A stretch of 64,000 nucleotides of DNA from Pontibacter pamirensis (GTDB taxonomy: Bacteria > Bacteroidota > Bacteroidia > Cytophagales > Hymenobacteraceae), in assembly GCF_010015475.1 (NCBI RefSeq), contig NZ_SSNI01000016.1, positions 62,001 through 126,000 of the forward strand, read 5' to 3'. Position numbers and translations under genes: made by a program. Each line of letters starts with the position of its first letter. Position 1 is the stretch's first letter. Below are positions 15,818-24,686 of the stretch, piece after piece. The notes beneath the pieces were generated by a model. That model was not told the DNA's origin, searched no databases, and was given only the letters and a program-made list of their open reading frames with translations.

Positions 15818-17092
15818 TTAGTAAGCAAAAAGCGGATACTCTTGCATCCAGCTGTTAATGTCTTTACGTGCTGCGCTGATCTTGCTGTCGTTGTCGTGGT
15901 TTGTCAGCACATCGTCTATCAACTCCACAATACGCACCATGTCGTTTTCTTTCAGGCCACGGGTAGTCACAGCTGCTGTACCTACACGCATTCCTGAAGT
16001 CACGAATGGTGATTTATCGTCAAAAGGCACCATGTTTTTGTTGATGGTAATATCGGCTTTTACCAGCGTGTTCTCTGCCAGTTTACCTGTTAGTCCTTTC
16101 GAACGCAGGTCGATCAGCATCATGTGGTTGTCTGTACCTCCTGATATGATGTCGTAGCCTCTTTCTACAAACGCTTTGGCCATCGCCTGCGCATTTTCCT
16201 GCACCTGCTTTACATAACCAAGATAGTCATCAGAAAGTGCCTCATAGTATGCCACCGCTTTTGCCGCAATCACGTGCTCCAGCGGACCGCCCTGCGTACC
16301 CGGGAAAACGGCGCCATCCAACAGGGACGACATCATGCGTGTTTCACCTTTCGGTGTTTTCAGGCCATAAGGATTTTCAAAGTCTTTCCCCAGCATGATC
16401 ATACCGCCTCTTGGGCCACGCAAGGTCTTGTGGGTAGTGGTGGTTACAATATGGCAATGCTCAAACGGATCATTCAATAAACCCCGCGCAATCAGGCCGG
16501 AAGGGTGGGAGATATCTGCCAGCAGCAGGGCTCCTACCTCATCGGCGGCGGCACGCAGTTTTTTATAATCCCAGTCGCGGCTATAGGCGGAGGCTCCACA
16601 GATTATCAGCTTCGGACGCTCCTTGCGGGCTGTCTCCACTACTTTATCGAAGTCGATGAGGCCTGTTTCCTGCTCTACACCATAAAAGGACGGGCTGTAC
16701 AGCTTGCCCGAGAAGTTTACCGGGGAGCCATGCGTTAAGTGCCCGCCATGCGAGAGGTCAAAGCCAAGAATTTTATCACCAGGCTGCAGCAAAGCCAGCA
16801 TGACCGCTGCATTTGCCTGTGCGCCGGAGTGCGGCTGCACGTTTACCCACTCCACGCCAAACAGCTCTTTGGCGCGGTCGATGGCCAATTGCTCCGACTG
16901 GTCCACTATCTCGCAGCCGCCATAATAACGTTTGCCCGGTAAGCCTTCCGCATACTTATTGGTCATCACGCTGCCCATGGCCTGCATCACCTGCTCTGAA
17001 ACAAAGTTCTCAGAGGCAATCAGTTCGATGCCATGCGTTTGGCGGATTTTCTCTTTCGCTATAAGGTCAAATATGGCTGTGTCTTTTTGCAT
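15818..17092 (-). CDS. glyA: Serine hydroxymethyltransferase
   Basis: A PLP enzyme converting serine and tetrahydrofolate to glycine and methylene-tetrahydrofolate, the main one-carbon source. It has 424 residues. The PLP lysine lies in [14 protein letters not shown], and the folate and dimer motifs [10 protein letters not shown] and QPHSGAQAN are intact. It has a full Bacteroidota promoter upstream (17118-17148). It is the first gene of a glyA-tatC-rpiB transcript, judging by the 24-base and 1-base junctions. Confidence 0.98.
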   Translation of the reverse strand: MQKDTAIFDLIAKEKIRQTHGIELIASENFVSEQVMQAMGSVMTNKYAEGLPGKRYYGGCEIVDQSEQLAIDRAKELFGVEWVNVQPHSGAQANAAVMLALLQPGDKILGFDLSHGGHLTHGSPVNFSGKLYSPSFYGVEQETGLIDFDKVVETARKERPKLIICGASAYSRDWDYKKLRAAADEVGALLLADISHPSGLIARGLLNDPFEHCHIVTTTTHKTLRGPRGGMIMLGKDFENPYGLKTPKGETRMMSSLLDGAVFPGTQGGPLEHVIAAKAVAYYEALSDDYLGYVKQVQENAQAMAKAFVERGYDIISGGTDNHMMLIDLRSKGLTGKLAENTLVKADITINKNMVPFDDKSPFVTSGMRVGTAAVTTRGLKENDMVRIVELIDDVLTNHDNDSKISAARKDINSWMQEYPLFAY

Positions 17093-17117
17093 TGCTCTTT
17101 GGTTGGTTTATCCCTTT

Positions 17118-17148
17118 CAAAATTAAAGTATGCTACGGAATAAACCAA
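17118..17148 (-). promoter_or_regulatory. Promoter of glyA (TTG - N20 - TAATTTTG)
   Basis: On the minus strand a TTG (17146-17148) is followed after exactly 20 bases by TAATTTTG (17118-17125), matching the Bacteroidota -33/-7 consensus. The -7 box ends 25 bases before the glyA ATG. It is the best promoter match in the window. Confidence 0.65.
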
Positions 17149-17232
17149 TGTTTCAGAAGTTTATATACGGCGCGGCAGCGGTTAGCAGATTTAGGTGGTA
17201 TAAATATTAGCAGCAGAAAGTTCTGTAAAAGC

Positions 17233-17265
17233 AAAAGCCCGGCACCACATGGCACCGGGCTTTTA
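17233..17265 (-). terminator. Terminator of the IPT/TIG-repeat gene
   Basis: The arms AAAAGCCCGG and CCGGGCTTTT (17233-17242 and 17255-17264) enclose a 12-base loop. It lies about 20 bases past the stop of the minus-strand gene at 17285. Confidence 0.85.
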
Positions 17266-17284
17266 TACTAATAAGGTTTAAGTA

Positions 17285-20200
17285 TTACTGCTTCACTACT
17301 TTTACCTGCCGGTGCTGACCGTTCATCTCTACAGTTAGGATATACAGGCCACTTGGCAGTTGGTCGTAAAGTGGCAGTTGCATTTCAGTCTGTCCTTCTT
17401 TCACGTCCACTGCTTTCTGATACATCCGCTTGCCAGTCATGTCGTGCAGCGTTACATCCGCTTTACCGCTTTCCTCTACCGTGATGTACACTTTCGAGTT
17501 ATAGTTGAGTGGGTTTGGAGCTACCAGCACCTGCAGTGCCAGCCCCTGTGCTCTTCCTGTAACGGCTACCACTTTGCTGTAAGAAGATGTTCCATCCAGG
17601 TCCACCTGCTTCAGGCGATAATAGCGGGTGCCGCTGGCATTGCCCATGTTATGCGTGAAGTCATATGAAGTGCGGATGCTGCTGTTCGTCGTCTTGCTAT
17701 CTACTCGTCCTACTTTCTCGAAACTATCTGCCGCATTCAGCGACGTCTCTATTTCGAAGTGAGAGTTATCCTGTTCCGAAGCAGTTTCCCAGGTCAGCAG
17801 CGCCTTGTTTCCTTGAACGGCTGCTTTAAAGAAGATGAGTTCTACCGGGAGAACGGTAACGGAACTACCGTTAACAGCTAGTGCTACATCCGTTGCATTC
17901 AGTGAGGTATGCATGATGTTTCCACTGTGTGTACCTGTTCCTGCGGGATTGTACCTAATGTAAATAGGTGTTGTTCCTATAGTAGTAGAACCTGTAGGTT
18001 TGGGCACGAACACACTCTGTGTAAATCTTACATTATCTGAAGACACCTCAAACTCAGTAGGTGCTACTATAGTTATGTCGCCTTCCATGTTTGTACCGCT
18101 CACAGTATAGCTCTGTGAAGTTGAAGGAGCACCTACCTGAGTAGAAAATGCTGTAAGGGATGCAGTAACTGTGATAGTTGGTTTGATTACAGTATAGGTC
18201 GGCGTGGTGCCCGAGCCGTTTGCGTTAGCCACCGTGATAGCACCAGTCTCGGCGCCCACCGGCACCTGGGTCTGCAGTGAAACGGAACCGTCGCTGTTGG
18301 TGATTTTCACGAAGGTGGCCGCCACCCCGCCGGTGAACACCACCGACGTCGCGTCCGAAAGGTTAGAGCCGGAGATGACAACGAAGCTGCCTATCTTGCC
18401 GGAGGTCGGGTTGATGGTCAGGTTCGAAGGAACAGGCTTGAGAACTGTGAACGCAATGGAGGCCGTGCCATCAGGGGTTGTCACTGTCAACGGACCTGTC
18501 GTGGCGCCAATCGGCACCTCCGCGTATACGATGGTACCATTGCTGGCAAAGTCCTCCTCAAAGGCTGCGCCTACTCCATTGAAAGTCACTCCCGTTGTAC
18601 CACCTAAGTTCGTTCCTGTGATGGTCACTATCGCCAGTTCATAGGCTGCTGGCGGGTCTACTGAGGTGATGGTTGGTTTGATTACGGTATAGGTCGGCGT
18701 GCTGCCCGAGCCGTTTGCGTTAGCCACCGTGATAGCACCTGTCTCGGCACCAACTGGCACCTGGGCCTGCAGGGAAACTGAACCGTCGCTGTTGGTGATT
18801 TTCACGAAGGTGGCCGCCACCCCGCCGGTGAACACCACCGACGTCGCGTCCGAAAGATTGTCTCCGGAGATGACAACGAAGCTGCCTATCTTGCCGGAGG
18901 TCGGGTTGATGGTCAGGTTTGAAGGAATGGGCTTGAGAACCGTGAACTCAATGGAGGCAGTGCCTTCATCGGTTGTCACTGTCAACAGACCTGTCGTGGC
19001 GCCAATCGGCACCTCGGCGTATACGATGGTACCATTGCTGGTAAGGTCCTCCTCAAAGGCTGCGCCTACTCCATTGAAAGTCACTCCCGTTGTACCACCT
19101 AAGTTCGTTCCTGTGATGGTCACTATCGCCAGTTCATAGGCTGCTGGCGGGTCTACTGAGGTGATGGTTGGTTTGATTACGGTATAGGTCGGCGTGCTGC
19201 CCGAGCCGTTTGCGTTAGCCACCGTGATAGCACCTGTCTCGGCACCAACTGGCACCTGGGCCTGCAGGGAAACTGAACCGTCGCTGTTGGTGATTTTCAC
19301 GAAGGTGGCCGCCACCCCGCCGGTGAACACCACCGACGTCGCGTCCGAAAGATTGTCTCCGGAGATGACAACGAAGCTGCCTATCTTGCCGGAGGTCGGG
19401 TTGATGGTCAGGTTTGAAGGAATAGGCTTGAGCACTGTGAACTCAATGGAGGCAGTGCCTCCGGGTGTTGTCACTGTCAGCGGGCCTGTCGTGGCGCCGA
19501 TCGGCACCTCCGCGTAGATAATTGCGTTACCATTGGCATCTACACTTTCCTCGAAGGCCGCGCCCACTCCGTTGAAGGTCACTCCCGTGGCACCTCGAAT
19601 GCTTGTACCAGAGATAGTTACTACCGCCAGTTCATAAGCCGCTGGCGGATCTACTGAGGTGATAACCGGAACTCTATAGAGAACAGTAAAATTAATAGAG
19701 CCTGTGCCGCCAGGTGTTGTCACCGTTAAAGGACCTGTTGTGGCACCAGCTGGCACGGTCGCATCTATCACTGTGTTGCCATTACTGTCCAGTCGCTCCG
19801 TAAAGGTTGCGGGCACCCCGTTAAAAGAAACTTCTGTTGGAAGGTCCATATAGGTTAGATAGTCACCAGAAATGGTTACTACTTCCAGTTCGTATGCCTC
19901 TGATGGACTTACAGACGAAATAACCGGGGTGGGAACTACATCAAAAGAATTACTATTAGCGCTCAAACCACCTGCAAAAACTGTTACAGGTCCATCTACA
20001 GCACCTGCAGGTACAAATACACGTATTTGCGTGTCGCTAAAAACTGTCATTTGAGCTGAAACGCCACTACTGAATTCTACCCTGTCTGCGTTAATGAATT
20101 CAGAACCCTCAATAATTATTTCTTTACCAACACCACCTATATAGGAAGACAAGCTGGTAATAACAGGTCGCAGGATGGTTCCTTCCCCCGTTAACAGAAT

Positions 20201-21064
20201 CCTGTACGGATTTTCATCGCTGTCGCTATTCCCTATTTGTACTTCTGCATTATAAGTACCATGAGCAGTTGGGCTAAAGGTAACCTGAAGAGTAGCTGTT
20301 TGCCCGGGGTCTAAAAAAGCTGCATAGCCAGCTAGTGCAACAGAAAAGTTGGCAGCATTAGCTCCGGTTAAAGATGGAGGATCAAGGCTTAGCCTGCTTG
20401 TACCAACATTCTCTACCGTAACCTCAGCTGTTTTAGACTTATTTAGGTTAACTGTACCAAAGTTGTGTGTGCTACCACTCAAAAAATTGACACCTGCTAT
20501 TTTCAAATTCATTTCTGGTCCAGTAGGAGCAGCTGTAATCTGAGCATTATCCAGGAAAAGGGCTTTAGTTCCTTTCGTCTGCATATACAAACGTACAGAT
20601 CTGGTAGTAGAGCGAAGAGAGCTTTCTACCGGGTAAACTTTATCGCTACCTGCCATTACATTAGAAGTCTTGTCTATATTGGTGCCTACCATTGTATACC
20701 CGCTTCCAATTGAACTAGATTCAAGCACCTGGAAAACACCGTCAAAGCTCCCAGTAAATCCTGAATACCTCAGGTTGAAAGAAACTTTATCAGGTACACC
20801 TATAAAGTCAACTTGTATATAAGTATCTGTAGCAGTATAGCTGGCGGAGCTTGCTGTCCCTGCTGTTGTAGTAGGAATATCTACAGTAGTTGAGCCTACA
20901 CCAGAACTACTCCAGCCTGCAGGCAAAGTAGTCCAGACTGTGTTGCTTGTAGGCAAGGTGGCCTGCGCAAAACCTTGCGCCACAAAGCCAATCAGGAATA
21001 AGCACTGCAGGAGCAGCGAAAGAAGAAGCCTTTTCTTGCGAGGGGGAGGGTAGACTTGTGCCAT
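17285..21064 (-). CDS. Secreted IPT/TIG-repeat protein with type IX sorting domain
   Basis: 1259 residues from the ATG at 21064; the upstream in-frame ATG at 21163 adds an unlikely leader. A signal peptide (KKRLLLSLLLQCLFLIGFVAQGFAQA) opens it. Then come a domain of about 150 residues, an ASH-like choice-of-anchor domain (NFGTVNLNKSKTAEVTVENVG), eight IPT/TIG Ig-like domains, an Ig-like segment, and a C-terminal sorting domain (APNPLNYNSKV to LPSGLYILTVEMNGQHRQVKVVKQ) directing secretion through the type IX system. TIG domains 3-8 are three copies of a 165-residue pair and are nearly identical at DNA level. The role is probably adhesion or surface binding; no enzymatic domain is seen. Confidence 0.93.
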   Translation of the reverse strand: MAQVYPPPRKKRLLLSLLLQCLFLIGFVAQGFAQATLPTSNTVWTTLPAGWSSSGVGSTTVDIPTTTAGTASSASYTATDTYIQVDFIGVPDKVSFNLRYSGFTGSFDGVFQVLESSSIGSGYTMVGTNIDKTSNVMAGSDKVYPVESSLRSTTRSVRLYMQTKGTKALFLDNAQITAAPTGPEMNLKIAGVNFLSGSTHNFGTVNLNKSKTAEVTVENVGTSRLSLDPPSLTGANAANFSVALAGYAAFLDPGQTATLQVTFSPTAHGTYNAEVQIGNSDSDENPYRILLTGEGTILRPVITSLSSYIGGVGKEIIIEGSEFINADRVEFSSGVSAQMTVFSDTQIRVFVPAGAVDGPVTVFAGGLSANSNSFDVVPTPVISSVSPSEAYELEVVTISGDYLTYMDLPTEVSFNGVPATFTERLDSNGNTVIDATVPAGATTGPLTVTTPGGTGSINFTVLYRVPVITSVDPPAAYELAVVTISGTSIRGATGVTFNGVGAAFEESVDANGNAIIYAEVPIGATTGPLTVTTPGGTASIEFTVLKPIPSNLTINPTSGKIGSFVVISGDNLSDATSVVFTGGVAATFVKITNSDGSVSLQAQVPVGAETGAITVANANGSGSTPTYTVIKPTITSVDPPAAYELAIVTITGTNLGGTTGVTFNGVGAAFEEDLTSNGTIVYAEVPIGATTGLLTVTTDEGTASIEFTVLKPIPSNLTINPTSGKIGSFVVISGDNLSDATSVVFTGGVAATFVKITNSDGSVSLQAQVPVGAETGAITVANANGSGSTPTYTVIKPTITSVDPPAAYELAIVTITGTNLGGTTGVTFNGVGAAFEEDFASNGTIVYAEVPIGATTGPLTVTTPDGTASIAFTVLKPVPSNLTINPTSGKIGSFVVISGSNLSDATSVVFTGGVAATFVKITNSDGSVSLQTQVPVGAETGAITVANANGSGTTPTYTVIKPTITVTASLTAFSTQVGAPSTSQSYTVSGTNMEGDITIVAPTEFEVSSDNVRFTQSVFVPKPTGSTTIGTTPIYIRYNPAGTGTHSGNIMHTSLNATDVALAVNGSSVTVLPVELIFFKAAVQGNKALLTWETASEQDNSHFEIETSLNAADSFEKVGRVDSKTTNSSIRTSYDFTHNMGNASGTRYYRLKQVDLDGTSSYSKVVAVTGRAQGLALQVLVAPNPLNYNSKVYITVEESGKADVTLHDMTGKRMYQKAVDVKEGQTEMQLPLYDQLPSGLYILTVEMNGQHRQVKVVKQ
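18171..19658 (-). repeat. Three tandem ~495-bp units inside the IPT/TIG gene
   Basis: Units are 18171-18665, 18666-19160 and 19161-19658. The first two are 495 bp, and the third is 498 bp because of one extra codon near 19520. Identity is very high and continues through silent positions, for example the stretch around 18699-18900 against 19194-19395. Each unit encodes two TIG domains. A more diverged half unit continues to about 19912. Confidence 0.93.
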
Positions 21065-21703
21065 AAATTGTACTTTAAGTTTTAAAAATATAATTAGGTA
21101 TATTCCTATATTAATGGTTTTATATCCACACAAATAACTATATTTTATTTTATAGTTTAGCAAATATTTATAACTATTTTTTTATCCGTTCTTTTAAAAT
21201 ATAGGAATAACTTAATGTATATAAGAAATAATGAAACTTACACTAATCACCCATAGTAAGCTTTTCGCAGGCATTATGAGTTGCTTTACCCCTTGTTAAT
21301 AATCTGAAGCTTTATCATTGTTACTCATATTTTATGAGAAGCAAACTGTACTTTACATTAAACTACTAATGCTTATAAGATTCGTTCAACTATACTATAT
21401 AAAAATATAGATATGTTTCCTTCCCCCAGTAAAATCCCAACACTGATTGCACAATTCTATTTCACAGGCAGTGTATCAAAAGATTAGTTAATGCTATGGT
21501 TTGGGATCTAGATTTAAAGGAAGCTTTTTGCGGAGAGTTCCCGACACTGTGGTTCAGGAAGTGGAGTAAAGCACCAGCACATTGCAAGGCTCACAATAAC
21601 AAAGGGTACATAGTTTATAAAGACAATGCATGAAAAACAACCTCACCAATGTAAACAAAGGCAGTTTGACCCTCTTTATTCAGGCTATTAATGGTTAATG
21701 CTT
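21065..21703. other. AT-rich 640-bp gap without a convincing gene
   Basis: The upstream region of the secreted IPT/TIG gene. It contains a 10-bp inverted repeat, TATTCCTATA (21101-21110) and TATAGGAATA (21200-21209). There is also a 45-codon frame at 21496-21633 (plus strand, start MVWDLDLKEAFCGEFP) with no family resemblance. No exact TAnnTTTG box was found upstream of 21064. A regulatory leader for the secreted protein or a degraded gene are both possible. Confidence 0.35.
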
Positions 21704-22399
21704 CTAGCTTTTCCTAGCCACAGGATAAGGCCGATCCTGGTTAGGCTGTATGTACAGTTCCTGTGTGTCTAAATTTAAAGCTATGAGGTTGCCATAAGCG
21801 GCATTGCGGTAGTAGACGCAGCCAGCGTCCAGGTTCAGTTGCTGGTCTTTGTGCGCGACTGACTTCTTGATGCTGTGGAGGGCGGTGGGGGTATGGCCGT
21901 GCAGCAAGCCTTTGTTGTCTATTCTTTGCCAGTCTACCTCATAACCCCGGATGTTCAGCATAGCATCTTTATCCGCGAAAATATCGTCTTGTGTAAAGTT
22001 GAACCCGGCATGCACGAGGTAATAGTCCGGCAGTTCGAGGTGGTAGGGCAGGCTTTTCAGAAACTTCCTGTATTTCTTCGGAAGGTCTTCGAATGACTCA
22101 ATCTGAAAGCTCTCCAGTACAAGCTTTTTCTCGGTGTCCGTTAAGCTTAGAGCTTTGGGTCCTTTCTTAGCGGCTTTCAGCAGCATCTGGTCGTGGTTGC
22201 CGCGCAGGCAGTGTACCTGGTATTGCTGCTCCTGCAGTTCCATTATAAAATCGATAACGCCTTTGCTGTCCGGCCCTTTGTTTACCAAGTCGCCCAGCAC
22301 GTATAGCTCGTCTGTTTTCAGAAGGTTCAGCTGCTCATGCACGAGTGCTCTGAAAGTACGGGCACAGCCGTGTATGTCGGTCAGGGCGTAGCGGGCCAT
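21704..22399 (-). CDS. Metallophosphoesterase (PPP-type serine/threonine phosphatase fold)
   Basis: 231 residues with all five metal-binding motifs in order: TDIHGC (near 7), VLGDLVNKGPDS (near 35), LRGNHDQML (near 65), LVHAGFNF (near 128) and LHGHTPT (near 161). This is the two-metal site of bacterial PrpA/ApaH-like phosphatases acting on phosphoproteins or dinucleotides. It has no signal peptide, so it is cytoplasmic. It stands alone, with a hairpin terminator of the neighbouring gene just upstream. The substrate cannot be decided from the sequence. Confidence 0.92.
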   Translation of the reverse strand: MARYALTDIHGCARTFRALVHEQLNLLKTDELYVLGDLVNKGPDSKGVIDFIMELQEQQYQVHCLRGNHDQMLLKAAKKGPKALSLTDTEKKLVLESFQIESFEDLPKKYRKFLKSLPYHLELPDYYLVHAGFNFTQDDIFADKDAMLNIRGYEVDWQRIDNKGLLHGHTPTALHSIKKSVAHKDQQLNLDAGCVYYRNAAYGNLIALNLDTQELYIQPNQDRPYPVARKS

Positions 22400-22436
22400 G
22401 TGGTTTGGTGAATTGCGATTTGGTGAGGCAAAGGTA

Positions 22437-22486
22437 GTACAAAGAGAAATAGCACCCGTTGCAGCAGGTGCTATTTCTCTTTGTAC
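22437..22486 (-). terminator. Perfect 20-bp hairpin terminator
   Basis: Arms 22437-22456 and 22467-22486 pair without mismatch around a 10-base loop. It lies 14 bases past the stop of the 79-residue protein gene and probably ends the transcript of the small stress-like genes. Confidence 0.75.
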
Positions 22487-22499
22487 TTAGGTAAGGTTA

Positions 22500-22739
22500 T
22501 CAATTATACTTGTTGTTGTCAATACCGGGCTTGTCGGTGTTACGGTTCGGGTTGTTTGTGATGGTGTTCTGCCCTGCCGCCTCATCTGGCCCATCTGTAT
22601 GCTTTTCTTTTAACTCTTCGTGCTCTGCACGCGTTTGACCAGGATCCACTGGCTTTCCGCCAGCTGCTTTGTCCTGGCCTTTTCCGGTTGGTCTTCCTTC
22701 GTTTTCTGCGTTATCCTTTGTGTGCTTATATGATGGCAT
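22500..22739 (-). CDS. Small disordered hydrophilic protein
   Basis: A 79-residue protein made almost only of Lys, Asp, Glu, Asn, Gly, Pro and Thr (KGQDKAAGGKPVDPGQTRA, then DEAAGQNTITNNPNRN). It has no hydrophobic core, cysteine or signal peptide, so it is expected to be unfolded, like stress-induced KGG or LEA-type hydrophilins. The start MPSYKHTKDN follows a purine-rich AGGAGG-type stretch (minus strand, about 22744-22750), a rare Shine-Dalgarno-like site. It neighbours a second hydrophilic protein and a stress-type SDR. The function is unknown. Confidence 0.7.
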   Translation of the reverse strand: MPSYKHTKDNAENEGRPTGKGQDKAAGGKPVDPGQTRAEHEELKEKHTDGPDEAAGQNTITNNPNRNTDKPGIDNNKYN

Positions 22740-22826
22740 AATTTCCTCCTTCTAATTAAAATGTTACATGAGGCACTGCAAAAAAAGAACATACTACAGC
22801 ACCTATACTTATACTTTTAAATTGGC

Positions 22827-23129
22827 TTAAGCGCCACGACCTTCTTCCTCGGTCCGCATATTATCCGCCGGCGGAACACCGTCGTCAGAATAATCATTTA
22901 CGCCGGTAGCGCTTGGTCCGTTGCCAGCTGTGTCGCTGCCATAGCCTTCTTTTCCGTCGCGGTTACCGAAGCCACCGCGCTGGTGCTCGTTCTTTGGCGG
23001 ATCTGCACCCGGTATAATATGCCCGGCCTGCATCTCCTCCATACTCGTGTCGTCTTCTATTACCTGAAATCCCCTTTTGTTGGGCTCCTGGTTCTTCAGT
23101 TTATTTTTATCTTCTTCATCTTCAGCCAT
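22827..23129 (-). CDS. Acidic, glycine-rich disordered protein
   Basis: A 100-residue protein, highly charged at the N-terminus (AEDEEDKNKLKNQEPNKRG) and Gly/Asp/Asn-rich later (GNRDGKEGYGSDTAGNGP). A short conserved-looking core, RGFQVIEDDTSMEEM, is the only part likely to fold or bind. There is no signal, TM segment or cysteine. It is spaced like an operon or regulon member between the 79-residue protein and the SDR gene. The family is not recognised; desiccation or osmotic stress is inferred from composition and context. Confidence 0.65.
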   Translation of the reverse strand: MAEDEEDKNKLKNQEPNKRGFQVIEDDTSMEEMQAGHIIPGADPPKNEHQRGGFGNRDGKEGYGSDTAGNGPSATGVNDYSDDGVPPADNMRTEEEGRGA

Positions 23130-23227
23130 AATCGTAGTTTTTAATAAACAGGCTCCTTTTATGTAGTTATGTAAGGCTCCCTTAATAGGTTTTACTCCTT
23201 TAAGGCCTGTTGGGTTCCGGGTTTGAT

Positions 23228-24085
23228 TTAGGTAGTCACCATTTCGCCGCCGTTGATATGCACTGTTTCGCCAATCGTGAATGCGGAATCCTCTGACGCC
23301 AGATATACGTAGGCTGGTCCTACTTCTGATGGCTGGCCAGCCCGCTTCAGCAGCGTGTTAGAGCCGAATTCATGTACTTTTTCTGCGCTGAAAGATGCCG
23401 GGATAAGGGGAGTCCAGATAGGGCCTGGTGCTACACCGTTTACGCGTATTCCCTTGTCTGCCACCATTTGCGCCAGTGTACGGGTAAAGGTCAGGATAGC
23501 TCCTTTTGTGGAGGAGTAATCGAGTAGCAGTTTGTTGCCATGGTACGCTGTCACGGATGTTGTGTTGATAATGGTGCTGCCTTTTTTCATGTGGTCTAAG
23601 GCTGCCTGCACAAAGTAAAACATCGCGAAGATGTTGGTGGCAAAGGTGCGGTGCAGTTGCTCTGTAGATATATCACGGATGTCCTCTTTTGCATGCTGCT
23701 CTCCGGCGTTGTTTACCAGAATGTCCAGTTTGCCGAGTTCATCCACTGTTTTCTGAACGGCATCGCGGCAGAACTTTTCTTCGCCCACGTCCCCGGCTAT
23801 CAGCAGGCACTTTCTTCCTTCTTTTTCGACCATCTTCCTGGTGTCCTCAGCGTCCTTGTCCTCATTCAGGTATACAATGGCCACATCAGCTCCCTCACGG
23901 GCAAAGTGTACTGCCACAGAGCGGCCAATACCGCTGTCACCGCCTGTTATCAGGGCTACTTTATCTTTCAGCTTATCGCTGCCTTTGTAGTTGTCCCGGA
24001 TAACTTCCGGCTCCGGGTTCATCTTGTGCTCTTTCCCTGGCTGTTCCATCTCCTGAGGCGGAAATGATTTTGGTTTGTTTTCCAT
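23228..24085 (-). CDS. Short-chain dehydrogenase/reductase, stress type (YghA/YhdF-like)
   Basis: 285 residues with a charged Pro-rich N-terminal extension of about 40 residues (SFPPQEMEQPGKEHKM), the hallmark of the YghA/YhdF group. The NAD(P)-binding motif is TGGDSGIGRSVA, followed by NNAG near 126. The catalytic Tyr-Lys pair is in DYSSTKGA, with a preceding Ser in NTTSVTAYHG. The usual reaction is oxidation or reduction of sugar or aldehyde substrates; the actual one is unknown. These genes often belong to general stress regulons, which fits the two hydrophilin-like genes downstream. A -7 box lies at 24111-24118. Confidence 0.93.
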   Translation of the reverse strand: MENKPKSFPPQEMEQPGKEHKMNPEPEVIRDNYKGSDKLKDKVALITGGDSGIGRSVAVHFAREGADVAIVYLNEDKDAEDTRKMVEKEGRKCLLIAGDVGEEKFCRDAVQKTVDELGKLDILVNNAGEQHAKEDIRDISTEQLHRTFATNIFAMFYFVQAALDHMKKGSTIINTTSVTAYHGNKLLLDYSSTKGAILTFTRTLAQMVADKGIRVNGVAPGPIWTPLIPASFSAEKVHEFGSNTLLKRAGQPSEVGPAYVYLASEDSAFTIGETVHINGGEMVTT

Positions 24086-24110
24086 AGCTTTTATAGGTTA
24101 TAGTTCGTTA

Positions 24111-24118
24111 CAAACTTA
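24111..24118 (-). promoter_or_regulatory. -7 box upstream of the SDR gene
   Basis: The minus strand reads TAAGTTTG, an exact TAnnTTTG match, 26 bases before the ATG. No clear TTG is at -33, so a different sigma factor or an activator may be involved. Confidence 0.4.
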
Positions 24119-24214
24119 GCTATACGCCCGTCTCCCCGGCTTGTTTCTGTAACAGGCACAGAACACCGGCAGCGGAAGGCGCGGCGAATCAGGAAACAAC
24201 TAAACATAAAAACT

Positions 24215-24460
24215 ATGTGGAAGGAAGAAGATAACAAGCTAAAAAGCAGCCTCACGTTCAAAGACTTTGAGGAGGCCATGGCTTTTATGAACGAAGTGGC
24301 CGCTGTGGCCCACGAAATGGACCACCACCCGTGGTGGAGCAACGTGTACAACAAAGTAAATATTGAACTGTATACCCATGACGCCGGCAACACCGTCACC
24401 ATCCGCGACCACAAACTGGCAAAGCGAATTGAGGAAATCTATGACAAGTTTAAAAGTTAG
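24215..24460 (+). CDS. Pterin-4a-carbinolamine dehydratase family protein
   Basis: An 81-residue protein of the PCD/DCoH family, which dehydrates 4a-hydroxytetrahydropterin to regenerate the cofactor of aromatic amino acid hydroxylases. The family motif is HEMDHHPWW at about residues 33-41, including H37, H38 and P39, followed by NKVNIELYTHDAG and the C-terminal DHKLAKRIEEIYD. At 81 residues it is a little shorter than the usual 95-110, missing some N-terminal sequence. It stands alone, and its stop codon lies inside a long inverted repeat. Confidence 0.92.
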   Translation: MWKEEDNKLKSSLTFKDFEEAMAFMNEVAAVAHEMDHHPWWSNVYNKVNIELYTHDAGNTVTIRDHKLAKRIEEIYDKFKS

Positions 24461-24646
24461 AGAGTTTGGGAGTTGTGGAGTTAGAAAGTTGTAGAGGTGA
24501 AGAATTTTACCTCGGGAATGAAACTACACGCCTAAAGTAAGAATTTAGTACTGCCGGTTCTTCAAGTTTTTCAACCTGTAGCTTATACTTATTTAGGCAA
24601 CTAAGCTTTTTAACTCTCTAACTCCACAACTCCCAAACTCTCTAAC
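24456..24646. repeat. Long inverted repeat, 35-bp arms, around the pre-rsmI gap
   Basis: The left arm (24456-24490) and right arm (24612-24646) are complementary at 34 of 35 positions, separated by about 120 bases. The arms are built of degenerate GAGTT / GTTAGAGAGTT words. It is noncoding apart from the last two codons of the pterin dehydratase gene. Confidence 0.85.
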
Positions 24647-24686
24647 TCCTCACAACTTTTTAACTTAAGTAAGCTATCTTTACCGC

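Noticed and set aside
18204..19517. Plus-strand open frames of about 146 codons repeated three times
   Set aside because: They are the antisense shadow of the tandem TIG units on the minus strand; the minus frame has the signal peptide and sorting domain.
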